A stretch of DNA of 55,423 nt from Collinsella aerofaciens (GCF_005844325.1 NZ_SPFY01000014.1:1-55423), one strand, 5' to 3'. Positions 8,588 to 17,420 are shown, counted from the stretch's first letter. Made by a program: numbers and translations. Notes: generated by a model from the sequence alone, not told the origin.

Positions 8588-9973
8588 ATGACGGATCAGG
8601 AAACGCCCGAGCGCGCGCATGTGACGGCCGATGATATCGAGGCCGCCAACGACCTTATCGACTTTATCGAGGCATGCCCCAGCATGTTCCATACGGCGGC
8701 GACCATTATGGCCGAGCTCGACGAGGCGGGCTTTACCTACCTGTCCGAGAACGCGGCGTGGGACATCGAGCCGGGCGGGCGTTATTACACGCAGCGCAAC
8801 ACCTCGAGCGTTATCGCCTTTAAGGTGGGCGAGGACCTGGCTGCTACGTGGGGCGAGGACGGCGTTGCCGGCGACTACCATTTTCAGCTGACGGCGTCGC
8901 ACAGCGACTCGCCGACGTTTAAGGTTAAGGCCGTGCCCGAGCTCGACGGCGCGGGCGAGACGCTGCGCCTGAACACCGAGGCCTACGGCGGCATGATCGA
9001 CTACACCTGGTTCGACCGTCCGCTGGCACTCGCGGGCCGCGTGCTGGTACGCGAGGGCGACCGTATTGAGAGCCGCCTGCTTGCCACCGAGCGCGAGGTC
9101 GCTATTATCCCGAGCCTTGCCATCCACATGAACCGCGGCGTTAACGAGGGCTTTGCTCCCAACCGAGCCGTCGACCTGTGCCCGCTTATCAGCGCCGGCG
9201 AACTCAAGCAGGGAGATTTTGATGCCCTGATTGCCGAAGAGCTGGACGTTGAGCCCGAGCAAATTCTGGGCCGCGATTTGTTCCTGGTCAACCGCCAGGA
9301 TGCGCGCATTTGGGGCTGGGCCGACGAGTTTATCTCGACGCCCAAGCTCGACGACCTGGCCTGCGCCTATACCTCGCTGCAGGCATTTTTGGGTGCCGAG
9401 AACGCGCACGACGTTTCGGTCTTTTGCTGCTTTGATAATGAGGAGGTTGGCTCCGAGACCAAGCAGGGCGCCATGTCGACGTTCTTGGCCGACGCGCTGC
9501 GCCGCATTAACGGATCGCTGGGCTTTGACGACGAGTCGTATCATCGCGCCCTTGCCGCATCGATGCTCGTGAGCTGCGACAACGCGCATGCCGTGCACCC
9601 CAACCACGCCGAGAAGTGCGACGCCCGCAGCCAGGTGGTGCTCAACGGCGGTATCGTCATCAAGGAGGCAGCCAACCAGCACTATTGTACCGATGCCTTT
9701 AGCCGCGCGGTGTTCCAAGCTATTTGCGATGACGCCGACGTGCCCACGCAGGCCTTCGCCAACAAGAGCGATATGGCCGGCGGATCCACGCTCGGCAATC
9801 TGTCCAATATGCAGGCGAGCATGCATGCCGTGGACGTGGGCCTGCCGCAGCTGGCCATGCACTCGAGCTACGAGACCGGCGGCGTGCGCGACGTCATGTA
9901 CGCCATCCGCGCCCTCACAGCCTTCTACGAGCGAAACCTAACCATCAACGGTGCCGAAAGCGTGGAGCTCTAA
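8588..9973 (+). CDS. apeB: M18 family aminopeptidase (aspartyl aminopeptidase-like)
   Basis: This cytoplasmic di-zinc exopeptidase removes N-terminal residues, with acidic residues preferred in characterised members. The 461-residue product has the M18 landmarks. The first metal ligand region is LTASHSDSPTFKVK, and the catalytic Glu and ligand region is FDNEEVGSETKQG. AVHPNHAEKCD and the terminal MHSSYETGG histidine also match. The start is placed at ATG 8588 because a GAAAGGGGAGAG ribosome site precedes it; the frame is open further upstream but without signals. A palindromic repeat begins on the stop codon. The length is normal for the family (about 430-480). Confidence 0.92.
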   Translation: MTDQETPERAHVTADDIEAANDLIDFIEACPSMFHTAATIMAELDEAGFTYLSENAAWDIEPGGRYYTQRNTSSVIAFKVGEDLAATWGEDGVAGDYHFQLTASHSDSPTFKVKAVPELDGAGETLRLNTEAYGGMIDYTWFDRPLALAGRVLVREGDRIESRLLATEREVAIIPSLAIHMNRGVNEGFAPNRAVDLCPLISAGELKQGDFDALIAEELDVEPEQILGRDLFLVNRQDARIWGWADEFISTPKLDDLACAYTSLQAFLGAENAHDVSVFCCFDNEEVGSETKQGAMSTFLADALRRINGSLGFDDESYHRALAASMLVSCDNAHAVHPNHAEKCDARSQVVLNGGIVIKEAANQHYCTDAFSRAVFQAICDDADVPTQAFANKSDMAGGSTLGNLSNMQASMHAVDVGLPQLAMHSSYETGGVRDVMYAIRALTAFYERNLTINGAESVEL

Positions 9974-10014
9974 AACCTGCTAAAAGGGACAGGTTTATTA
10001 TGCAGGTTTTATCT
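9971..10014 (+). repeat. GGGACAGG-core palindromic repeat, copy B
   Basis: It reads AAAACCTGCTAAAAGGGACA then GGTTTATTATGCAGGTTTTA. The AAAACCTGC and GCAGGTTTT arms flank the GGGACAGG core. The repeat starts on the stop codon of the aminopeptidase gene. Confidence 0.75.
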
Positions 10015-10115
10015 GGGCAAATGCCGCAAAGCCAACAGCTGGACAGAATTGTTATGACACCGCAGGTTGAGCAAGCGTCAGCGAGCGATGTCCAGAGCGA
10101 ACAAGTTGGCATGAA

Positions 10116-10156
10116 AAAGGCAAGGCATAGACCTTCTGGTCATGCCTTGCCTTTTG
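10116..10156. terminator. Bidirectional terminator hairpin
   Basis: Perfect 14-bp stem (10116-10129 with 10143-10156, AAAAGGCAAGGCAT and its complement) and a 13-base loop. The stem ends in A/T runs usable in both directions. It lies between convergent genes apeB and the D-2-hydroxyacid dehydrogenase. Confidence 0.75.
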
Positions 10157-10225
10157 AATGACAAATTGTCGCTCTGGGCGGCGCGCAGCGTCGACCGGTC
10201 CGCCGTTCGTTAGAACGGCGGAACC

Positions 10226-11161
10226 CTAATGTTCGATCCAACAACGTAAAGTTTCGCCGGCTTGCAGGTGACGCAGGTTCTCCGCGGCGATGTCGACCAC
10301 ATTGTTGAGCGTGGCTGCCAGGTGGAACCAGCCGGAGACGTGTGGCGTGATGAGCATGTTGGGCGCATTCCACAGTGGGCTTGTCTCAGGCAGCGGTTCG
10401 GGGTCGGTGACGTCGACCGCGGCGCCGGCGAGATGTCCCGACTCCAGAGCGGCAACCAAATCGTCGGCAACCACAAGATCGCCGCGGCCGCCGTTGGCAA
10501 AGAAGGCGCCCGGTTTCATCGCGGCGAAGAACTCGGCGTTCGCCAGACCGCGCGTCTCGGGCGTGCTGGGCATAAAGGACGTGACGATGTCAGCCTCGGC
10601 CAGGCGCTCGGGGAGGGCGTCCATGCCGTCCATGTCCTCAAACACAATGGGGTAGACGAGTGGATGGCGCTTGATGCCGCGGACGTGCGCGCCCATGTTG
10701 CGGCAGAGTGTGGCGAAGTGGCCGCCGATATCGCCCGCGCCTAGCACCAGCACATTGGCGTTCTTGAGCGAGGTGACCGGCCCCAAATCCTCCCAGCGAT
10801 GCTCGCGCTGCAAGTCGTGATAGCCGGGCAGGCGCTTCATCATAGAAAGGACCATGGCAAACATATGCTCGCTTACGGCCTGGCCGTAGGCGCCCACCGA
10901 GCAGGAAAGCTTAGCGTCGGCTGGCACGGTGCCGGCGGCCAAGTAGTCGTCATAGCCGGCGGTCTGCAATTGTAACAGCTGGAGATGCTCGCATGCCGTG
11001 AGCATGCCAGGGTCGATGTTGCCCAAGATCACGTCGGCATCGGCGATCTGCTCGCGCGTGGCGGCGTCGGAGCTCGTGTAGATAAAGTCCTCGCCCGGAG
11101 CGCTCGACTCAAGAATTGCGCGATGGCGGTCATTGACGGGCAGCAAAACCAGGATGTTCAC
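10226..11161 (-). CDS. D-isomer-specific 2-hydroxyacid dehydrogenase
   Basis: This 311-residue NAD(P)-dependent oxidoreductase interconverts a 2-oxoacid and a D-2-hydroxyacid. The Rossmann motif is VLVLGAGDIGGHFATLCRNMG. The dimerisation helix reads SEHMFAMVLSMMKRLPGY. The substrate Arg lies in ANGGRGDLVV, the catalytic Glu in DVTDPEPLPE, and the proton-donor His in TPHVSGW. The GTG at 11161 is chosen as start because GAGAGGA lies just upstream. A longer open frame (to 11284) would read through a palindromic repeat and has no family similarity. The exact substrate is unknown; it belongs to the broad glyoxylate/hydroxypyruvate reductase-like group. Confidence 0.9.
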   Translation of the reverse strand: MNILVLLPVNDRHRAILESSAPGEDFIYTSSDAATREQIADADVILGNIDPGMLTACEHLQLLQLQTAGYDDYLAAGTVPADAKLSCSVGAYGQAVSEHMFAMVLSMMKRLPGYHDLQREHRWEDLGPVTSLKNANVLVLGAGDIGGHFATLCRNMGAHVRGIKRHPLVYPIVFEDMDGMDALPERLAEADIVTSFMPSTPETRGLANAEFFAAMKPGAFFANGGRGDLVVADDLVAALESGHLAGAAVDVTDPEPLPETSPLWNAPNMLITPHVSGWFHLAATLNNVVDIAAENLRHLQAGETLRCWIEH

Positions 11162-11180
11162 AAGCAGTCCTCTCCGCTCG

Positions 11181-11220
11181 ACCTGCCAAAAAGGGACAGG
11201 TTTATTTTGGCAGGTTTTAT
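11181..11220 (+). repeat. GGGACAGG-core palindromic repeat, copy C
   Basis: It reads ACCTGCCAAAAAGGGACAGG then TTTATTTTGGCAGGTTTTAT. The ACCTGCCAAAA arm is the complement of TTTTGGCAGGT. It lies between the start of the dehydrogenase gene and the map gene upstream of it on the same strand. Confidence 0.75.
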
Positions 11221-11290
11221 CAGGCAAAACGTTTAAATAAAACGCCGGATGCAAGACGAGCGTGCCCGTCAGCATCCGGCGCATCCACGG

Positions 11291-12178
11291 CTACCAGCTC
11301 AGCAGCTCGTAGCCGTCCTCGGTCACCACGAGCTGTACCTCGCACTGGGCCGAATCGCTGCCGTCCTTGGTGCGCACGCACCAGCCGTCACCCTTGCTGA
11401 TCTTGATGTCGGGCGCTCCGGCGTTGACCATGGGCTCGATGGTAAAGACCATGCCCGGAGCCATGATGGTGTCCACATCGGGTGCCTCGGTGGTAAAGCC
11501 CACAAACGGGTCCTCGTGGAACTCCTTACCGATGCCGTGTCCGCCGTACTCGCGTACCACACTAAAGCCGGCGTCCTCGACCGTCTTTTGCACGGCCTCG
11601 GCCATCACGGACAGCGGCAGCCACGGCTTGACGGCAGCCAGACCCGCCTCCACGCTGGCGCGGGTGACGTCGACCAGGCGCTGGCGCTCGGCAGAGACCT
11701 CGCCGATGCAGAACATGCGGCTCGAATCACTAAAGTAGCCGTCAAGAATCGTGGAGCAGTCGACGTTGATGATGTCGCCCTCGTGCAGCACGTCCGTATC
11801 GCAGGGGATGCCGTGACAGACCACGTCGTTGATCGAGGTGCAAACGCTCTTGGGGTAGCCCTCATAGTTGAGGTCGGCCGGCGTGCCGCCGTGCTCGACG
11901 GTGTAGTCGTAGATCATCTGGTCGATCTGGTTGGTGGTCATGCCCGCGGCGATGTGTTCGCCTGCGTAATCGAGCACGCCCACGTTGATGGCGGCCGAGC
12001 GCTTGATGCCCTCGATATCGGCGGGCGCCTTGTAGAGCGTGCGGGGCAAAACCTCCCAGCCCTCTTCCCACAGGCGCTCAAGGCGCTCATCAAAGGCGCT
12101 ATGGCATTTCTTATATTTTTTGCCGCTGCCGCACCAGCAAGCGTCGTTGCGGCCGGGCACGGGTCCATTGTCAAACAT
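11291..12178 (-). CDS. map: Type I methionyl aminopeptidase with N-terminal SEC-C zinc motif
   Basis: It removes the initiator methionine from nascent proteins. The 295-residue product begins with a SEC-C-type zinc knuckle (RNDACWCGSGKKYKKCH; Cys14, Cys16, Cys25 and His26). In map genes of this type the knuckle is thought to guide the enzyme to the ribosome. The catalytic domain has CTSINDVVCHGIP, the metal-binding aspartates in INVDCSTILDGYFSDSSR, His in GGHGIGKEFHEDP, and the glutamates in FTIEPMVN and AQCEVQLVVTEDG. It lies 55 bases after the radical SAM gene on the same strand, so the two may be co-transcribed. Confidence 0.95.
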   Translation of the reverse strand: MFDNGPVPGRNDACWCGSGKKYKKCHSAFDERLERLWEEGWEVLPRTLYKAPADIEGIKRSAAINVGVLDYAGEHIAAGMTTNQIDQMIYDYTVEHGGTPADLNYEGYPKSVCTSINDVVCHGIPCDTDVLHEGDIINVDCSTILDGYFSDSSRMFCIGEVSAERQRLVDVTRASVEAGLAAVKPWLPLSVMAEAVQKTVEDAGFSVVREYGGHGIGKEFHEDPFVGFTTEAPDVDTIMAPGMVFTIEPMVNAGAPDIKISKGDGWCVRTKDGSDSAQCEVQLVVTEDGYELLSW

Positions 12179-12233
12179 GGCTAACTTCCTTTCATTCGCA
12201 GCTAGTATAGCCCACTCACAGGGCAGCTGCGCG

Positions 12234-13010
12234 CTAGTAGCTCACCTGGCAGGGAATGCCGAGGGCGCGCACGCGCGCGGCGATGGCGTCGAGGGCCTCG
12301 GGCGCTGCTTTGGCAAGGCCGGCGACCGGCGTCTCGCGAGCCACCGTGTAGATGGTCGCTTCTTGTGGGCGAATGCGCTCAAGTGCCGCGAGCCAGGGGG
12401 CAACGTACTCCTCGCCGGTGTTATCGAGAGACTTGCCCCGGTACTCACCGCTCAAAAACATCGTCTGGATAATAACGTGACCGTCAAAGCTTGCGAACGT
12501 CTCGATCTGGTGCTCGACGTCGTAGGGGCCAACAGGCTGGTCGAGCAGCTGGATAAACGCCGGGTCGACCGTATCGAGCTTGAGGATGTTGTCGTCGACC
12601 ATCATGAGCGCATTGTGTACCTCGGGGCGGTCGGCGCGCGTGCCGTTGGAGAGCACGGCAATCTTGGAGTTTGGGGCCAGCTGGTCGCGAAGCGCGACGG
12701 CACCGGCGATGGCCTGCGGAAACTCCGGTGCGACGGTGGGCTCGCCGTTGCCTGCGAAGGTGATCACATCGGGGAGCTCGCCCTCGGCTGCCATATCGCG
12801 CAGCTTTGCCTCGAGCGCGTCGAGTACCACGGCAGCTGTGTTGTACGGCTCGTGACAGGGGCGCTCGGCGTTGAGGCCGTTTTCGCAGTAAATGCAGTCG
12901 AACGTGCAGATTTTGCCGCTGGCCGGCATCATGTTGACGCCGAGCGAGAGACCAAGGCGACGGCTGCGAACGGGCCCAAAGATGGGGCTGGCATTCAAAA
13001 ACGTAGACAT
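12234..13010 (-). CDS. Radical SAM protein
   Basis: The 258-residue protein carries the radical SAM cluster motif CTFDCIYC (Cys35, Cys39 and Cys42), where a [4Fe-4S] cluster cleaves S-adenosylmethionine. FAGNGEPT is the GEP-like SAM-contact motif, and LKLDTVDP occurs later. The opening GPVRSRRLGLSLGVNMMP matches the family of stand-alone radical SAM proteins of unknown reaction. There is no extra C-terminal SPASM cluster. The ATG at 13010 lies nine bases after GAGGAG; an in-frame ATG at 13016 is only three bases from it. The map gene follows. The substrate is unknown. Confidence 0.85.
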   Translation of the reverse strand: MSTFLNASPIFGPVRSRRLGLSLGVNMMPASGKICTFDCIYCENGLNAERPCHEPYNTAAVVLDALEAKLRDMAAEGELPDVITFAGNGEPTVAPEFPQAIAGAVALRDQLAPNSKIAVLSNGTRADRPEVHNALMMVDDNILKLDTVDPAFIQLLDQPVGPYDVEHQIETFASFDGHVIIQTMFLSGEYRGKSLDNTGEEYVAPWLAALERIRPQEATIYTVARETPVAGLAKAAPEALDAIAARVRALGIPCQVSY

Positions 13011-13235
13011 AGGCATATGCTCCTCAAGACAATTGTGCCTAAGCATAGCATCGGCTCCAAAGCAGGGTGCGGGCTCTTGCTTTACAAGTTTCGTTTTTTC
13101 ACGTCGCTCATTATGCCGTGTCATGAAAAGCCTCGGGTCGGGTAAAGTTAATCTGTTAACAAGGCGTAAAGAAATGCGGGTCTATCCAGCCGTACTGACG
13201 CGCAACTGGATGGGCGTTGATGATGGGGGCACAAC

Positions 13236-14033
13236 ATGGATTTTACGGTCGAGAATGCGGGCACCACGATTGCCTGTCGCGAATATGCCGGCCCGGATGT
13301 GTCGCCTGATACTCCTGCCTTGGTGTGCGTGCACGGCGCTTGTGTCGACGGCACATTTTTCGACGGCATTGCATGTGAGCTCAGTCACAACTACCGCGTA
13401 ATTGCCTACGACCGCCGCGGCTGTGGCGGCAGCAGCGAAGCGGCAGACGGCAGCTATGATCTTGCCGCTCAGGCCGCCGACCTGCAGGCCGTGATCGAAC
13501 ACGTTGGCGCTCCGACAAATGTGCTTGCGCACAGCGCCGGTACGTTGGTGGCGCTGGAGCTTCTTCGCATCGAACCCCATCTCGTCGCCCGTGCGATTCT
13601 GCATGAGCCGGCTGTGTCGGCCGAAGGCGTCGGCATGGGCGCGGCTCCGATTTTGCTCGATATGATTGCGGCTGGAAAGGTTTCAAGGGCGCTTCGGCTT
13701 TTCTTGGGAGCTCTCGGCGACTTGGACCCCGAGGCTCCTGGGACGACCGAAGCGGAAGCCAAGCATGCCCTGCGCAATGGTCGTTGCTTTATGGCCAATG
13801 AATACGGAACAAATATGACATATGCTCCCGACTGGGAGCGCGCCCGAGAATCAAAGGCGGTGTCGGCTGTGTTTTTGGGCGAGCTTTCGGTCGGTACACC
13901 CCGCGAGGCTGGCACGCGAGCGGCTGCCGAATATCTCGATTGCCCCCTTGTGACGATCCCGGGCGCGCATAACGGTCTGCGCGATCGCCCCGTTACGGCG
14001 GCAAACGCCGTTCGCGATGTCTTGGAGCGTTAG
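13236..14033 (+). CDS. Alpha/beta hydrolase
   Basis: This is a 265-residue single-domain alpha/beta hydrolase. VCVHGACVDGTFFDG holds the oxyanion HG motif and VIAYDRRGCGGSS follows. The nucleophile elbow is LAHSAGTLVA (Ser as nucleophile). The C-terminal His is in IPGAHNGLRDRP. The acidic member is probably the Asp in LDCPLVTIPGAH or nearby. No signal peptide is visible, so it is cytoplasmic. It stands alone, divergent from the radical SAM gene, with a poor GGGGG ribosome site. The substrate cannot be inferred. Confidence 0.85.
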   Translation: MDFTVENAGTTIACREYAGPDVSPDTPALVCVHGACVDGTFFDGIACELSHNYRVIAYDRRGCGGSSEAADGSYDLAAQAADLQAVIEHVGAPTNVLAHSAGTLVALELLRIEPHLVARAILHEPAVSAEGVGMGAAPILLDMIAAGKVSRALRLFLGALGDLDPEAPGTTEAEAKHALRNGRCFMANEYGTNMTYAPDWERARESKAVSAVFLGELSVGTPREAGTRAAAEYLDCPLVTIPGAHNGLRDRPVTAANAVRDVLER

Positions 14034-14244
14034 CACGCTCGATGACCTGCGGGGAGAGGGGCTGTTAGCGTTTCGTCATTGTTAACGAATGCGCCCATAA
14101 CCGCGCGCCCGCGGCTCCATTACCGCCGTTTGCCAGGTCATAAAAATGTAACGATAATCGCGCGTTTGCCTTCAGCTGTTAGATGCTACCCTTGTACCAA
14201 TTGATATGCACCGTTGCCGTGCGTAACGATAGGAAGGGCCCCAT
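14034..14244. promoter_or_regulatory. Leader region of the HD-GYP regulator
   Basis: This is a 211-base non-coding stretch. A possible promoter lies in TGCTACCCTTGTACCAATTG (about 14183-14202), with the start region TATGCACCG just after. The ribosome site GGAAGGGCC precedes the ATG at 14245. No strong terminator is seen for the upstream gene. Confidence 0.35.
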
Positions 14245-16125
14245 ATGCTCAATAATCACGAGGTCAATCTAACCGACGAGGAGGCTGCCGCCGAGGTCGC
14301 CCGCGTCGCGAAGACCTACCCCGTGGTGCGTTTGTTGTCGGCCGATCAGATTAAGAGCGAGCCTAACTGCTTGCTCGCCGGCGATCGCTGCCCTTGTCTG
14401 CGTCAGTCGAGTCTTGAGGCCTTGGCAGGTTCCGATGATGTATCGGAGCAGCTGCTCAATGATGGTACCGAGTACCGCGCTCGCCTGCGCCCTCTGAAGG
14501 TCGAGGGCGAGCCTCACGTCCTGCTGATGGTGCGTCCGATCGATGAGCAAGAGGCTGCAGAAGAGGACCTCGTCTACACCGACGTGCTGACGAGTGTGCG
14601 CAATCGCCGATATTACGAGGAAAAGCTCCGTAGCGCCCGCATGAATGCCGGCGTTGCGGTGATCGACCTTGATGATTTTAGGGTCTTCAACGATACGTGT
14701 GGCCGTCATGCCGGCGACCTTGCGCTCGGTGCTGTGGCGACAGCCATACGCAGCGGAATTCGTTCGACTGACGAGCTTGTACGCTATGGCTGCGACAAGT
14801 TTGTGGTCGTCATGCCCAATATTCCCTCCGATGACTTCACCCGTCGCCTGCATCAGGTGTCCGATGCCGTTCATGCCACGATTGTTCCGGGCCATGAGCA
14901 CGTGAGCTTGACGGCATGTGTTGGTGGCGTTCGCATTCATGGCGAGACGGTTGATGAGGGCGTTGGCCGCGCTGTCCAGTTACTGAGCCGTGCTAAGGCA
15001 AAAGCCGGTACGGTCGTGACCGATGGCGATTTCATCGAGGCCTTCCAAAGCGAAAAGCCTTTGGTGCTTATCGTCGATGACTCCGAGATGAACCGAGCCA
15101 TTCTCAACGAGATGCTCAAGGACGAGTATTGCATCCTCGAGGCCGAAAACGGTCGTACGGCGCTCGATATGGTCGACCGCTATGGCGATGAGTTGTCGCT
15201 CGTGCTGCTGGACATTGTCATGCCGGGCGTGAGCGGCTTTGAGGTGCTGGCCGATCTGTCGCGCCGATCGGTTGTTGACAATCTGCCTGTCATCATGATT
15301 TCGAGCGAAGAATCCGACGATGTGGTTCTGCGTGCGTACGAGCTGGGCGCCTCGGACTATATCAGCCGCCCGTTTGACGCCCGTGTCGTGCGCCGTCGTG
15401 TAAGCAACACTATCCGTCTGTACGCCAAACAGCGCCGCCTGACGAGCCTGCTGTCCCAGCAGTACAACGAGCGCGTCAAGAACAGTCGCATGCTCATCGA
15501 CATCATGGCCGGTGTCATGGAACTTCGCAATGGCGAGAGCGGCAGGCACGTTACGAATATCGAAAAGCTGACCGAGCTGCTGCTTGGCTGTCTGGTCCAG
15601 CGTAGCGACACCATTTCCCTCGACAACGAGGAACGCTCCACGATTGCCCTGGCTTCGGCGCTGCACGATATCGGCAAGATGGCGATTGACGATGCGATTC
15701 TCAACAAACCCGGACGTCTTACGTCCGAGGAGTTCGAGATTATGAAGACGCATACTACGATTGGCGCCGACATGTTGCTTGAGCTGGGCCGACATCACGT
15801 CGGCAATGCGCTTATGGAATATGCGTACCAGATTGCGCGTTGGCACCACGAGCGCTGGGACGGCAAGGGTTATCCCGATGGCCTTAAGGGCGACGATATT
15901 CCCATTGCCGCACAGGTGGTTTCGGTGGCCGACGTGTACGATGCTCTGACGAGCGTGCGCGTGTACAAGGACGCTATCCCGCACAAGGAGGCGATCCAGA
16001 TGATCCTGAACGGTAAGTGCGGCACCTTTAACCCGCTGTTGCTCGACTGCCTGCTCGAGGTGCAAGACCGTATTGCCGAGACGTTGGCACGCCCCGCCGA
16101 CGTCGTCGCGTTTCCCACGATCTAG
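14245..16125 (+). CDS. Degenerate GGDEF / REC / HD-GYP hybrid response regulator
   Basis: This is a 626-residue cytoplasmic signalling protein. Residues 1-100 are a sensor-like region with a Cys cluster (C42, C49, C51). Residues about 110-260 are a GGDEF domain whose active site reads GCDKF (182-186). A diguanylate-cyclase active site is therefore unlikely to work. RSTD (173-176) sits exactly five residues upstream, as an inhibitory c-di-GMP-binding I-site would. Residues about 272-390 are a receiver domain (VLIVDDSEMNR; phospho-acceptor D323 in LLDIVMPG; DYISRPFD). Residues about 405-620 are an HD-GYP phosphodiesterase domain with HD at 474-475 and HHERWDGKGYP at 534-544, so the metal and GYP residues are intact. 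It should hydrolyse c-di-GMP under phosphorylation control. The HPt gene follows in the same operon. Confidence 0.9.
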   Translation: MLNNHEVNLTDEEAAAEVARVAKTYPVVRLLSADQIKSEPNCLLAGDRCPCLRQSSLEALAGSDDVSEQLLNDGTEYRARLRPLKVEGEPHVLLMVRPIDEQEAAEEDLVYTDVLTSVRNRRYYEEKLRSARMNAGVAVIDLDDFRVFNDTCGRHAGDLALGAVATAIRSGIRSTDELVRYGCDKFVVVMPNIPSDDFTRRLHQVSDAVHATIVPGHEHVSLTACVGGVRIHGETVDEGVGRAVQLLSRAKAKAGTVVTDGDFIEAFQSEKPLVLIVDDSEMNRAILNEMLKDEYCILEAENGRTALDMVDRYGDELSLVLLDIVMPGVSGFEVLADLSRRSVVDNLPVIMISSEESDDVVLRAYELGASDYISRPFDARVVRRRVSNTIRLYAKQRRLTSLLSQQYNERVKNSRMLIDIMAGVMELRNGESGRHVTNIEKLTELLLGCLVQRSDTISLDNEERSTIALASALHDIGKMAIDDAILNKPGRLTSEEFEIMKTHTTIGADMLLELGRHHVGNALMEYAYQIARWHHERWDGKGYPDGLKGDDIPIAAQVVSVADVYDALTSVRVYKDAIPHKEAIQMILNGKCGTFNPLLLDCLLEVQDRIAETLARPADVVAFPTI

Positions 16126-16148
16126 TTTGACCAAAGGAGTTTTAATCC

Positions 16149-16505
16149 ATGATTTCCATGCGTGAGGCGTATGAGAAGATCGGCGCCAATTATGATGACG
16201 CGTGCGCTCGGCTGATGGGCGGGGAAATGCTTGCCCGCTTTGCCCTCAAGTTTTTGGATGACGAGAGCATGGACAAGCTGGAGGCCGCCATGGCGGCGGG
16301 AGACGCCAAAGGTGCGTTTATGGCAGCGCACACGCTCAAGGGCGTGAGCCAGAATCTGGGATTCGATAATCTGTACGAGCCGGCGGTTGTGGTGACCGAG
16401 GCACTGCGCGGCGCCGATGCCGTTGACGGCGCTCGCGAGGGAATGCATGCGCTGCAGCAACAATATGCGGCAACGATGTCGGCTCTGCGCGAGGCGGCTG
16501 AATAA
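16149..16505 (+). CDS. HPt (histidine phosphotransfer) domain protein
   Basis: The 118-residue helical protein has the HPt signature AHTLKGVSQNLG, with His61 as the phosphorylatable residue. It starts 23 bases after the hybrid regulator's stop and has the strong ribosome site AAAGGAG. It is the likely phosphate donor or sink for the receiver domain of that regulator. No histidine kinase is encoded nearby, so the input must come from elsewhere. Confidence 0.88.
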   Translation: MISMREAYEKIGANYDDACARLMGGEMLARFALKFLDDESMDKLEAAMAAGDAKGAFMAAHTLKGVSQNLGFDNLYEPAVVVTEALRGADAVDGAREGMHALQQQYAATMSALREAAE

Positions 16506-16548
16506 GAGCTTGCGAGCCTTGGGCTGCTTGCCGGCCACATATAGGTGA

Positions 16549-16589
16549 AAGGGCGCCCCGCCGGACCATGTGGCCGGCGGGGCGCCCTT
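16549..16589. terminator. Strong bidirectional terminator
   Basis: Perfect 16-bp stem (16549-16564 with 16574-16589, AAGGGCGCCCCGCCGG and its complement) and a 9-base loop. It lies between the convergent HPt gene and the gamma-glutamyl hydrolase gene. Confidence 0.85.
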
Positions 16590-16610
16590 ATCTGTTTTGT
16601 GGTTCGCGTG

Positions 16611-17420
16611 CTAGCGGGCCTGCTTGACCTTGGCTGCCGCCTCGACAAACGACTTCCAGAGGTTAAAGTCGGTCTCGAGCGTCTGCCAGGTGTACTCGGG
16701 ATGCCATTGCACGCCCAGGCAGAAGGGTTGGCCTTCGACTTCGATGCACTCGGGCACGCCATCGGTTGCCTTGGCGACCAAGCGCGTGCTTTTACCCAGA
16801 CGATCGACGCAGCAGTGGTGTGCGGAGTTGGTCTGGATAAGCCTGTGCCCGCCAAGCGCGCGCTCCAGCAACGAGCCCGGCACGACCTCGACGGGATGCA
16901 CGGGGTCGTTGAGCACGTGGGTGTGGCGCCACTGCGTGCGGCCCTCGCGCGCACCCAGGCTTGGCACGTCCATGCACAGGGTGCCGCCGGTGGCGACATT
17001 GAGCAACTGCGTGCCGCGGCAGGTGGTAAAGAGCGGCTTTTTGGCGCGGAGCACCTCGCCGACCAGCTTAAACTCAAAGCTATCGCGGATCTCGCAGCAG
17101 AGGGTGGGGTCGTAGGGTCGATCATCGCCCCAACGTTTGGGATTGACATCGGGGCCGCCGGGAATGGCGATGCCGTCGGCGATATCGACGTAATGACGGA
17201 TGACCTCAATGTCCTCGGTGATGGACATCTGCAGCGGCAGGCCGCCGGCGGCAAGGATGGCATCGACAAAGACGCTCGCAATCTCCTCGTTGGGGGAGAG
17301 CGTCTCGCTCAAAAACGGCTTCGCTTCTTCCCAACGCGGCGCTACCAGGATGAGTGGACGGTCAGCGGGGGCAACGTCGACGTGCTGGGTGTAGGACGAG
17401 GAAGTACGGGTTCCGATCAT
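16611..17420 (-). CDS. Gamma-glutamyl-gamma-aminobutyrate hydrolase family protein (peptidase C26)
   Basis: The 269-residue class I glutamine-amidotransferase-like hydrolase resembles PuuD. The nucleophile Cys is in PLFTTCRGTQLLNV and the His/Glu of the triad are in GVQWHPEY. AIPGGPDVNPKRWG is the family's oxyanion-side motif. Characterised relatives hydrolyse gamma-glutamyl amides such as gamma-glutamyl-GABA to release glutamate. It lies just downstream of the amino-acid importer on the same strand, separated by a moderate hairpin. A link to glutamyl compounds brought in by that importer is plausible but inferred. No ribosome site stands out before the ATG. Confidence 0.88.
   Translation of the reverse strand: MIGTRTSSSYTQHVDVAPADRPLILVAPRWEEAKPFLSETLSPNEEIASVFVDAILAAGGLPLQMSITEDIEVIRHYVDIADGIAIPGGPDVNPKRWGDDRPYDPTLCCEIRDSFEFKLVGEVLRAKKPLFTTCRGTQLLNVATGGTLCMDVPSLGAREGRTQWRHTHVLNDPVHPVEVVPGSLLERALGGHRLIQTNSAHHCCVDRLGKSTRLVAKATDGVPECIEVEGQPFCLGVQWHPEYTWQTLETDFNLWKSFVEAAAKVKQAR

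Noticed and set aside
8423-9862. 479-codon minus-strand frame over the M18 aminopeptidase
   Set aside because: Shadow frame; the plus strand carries all M18 motifs.
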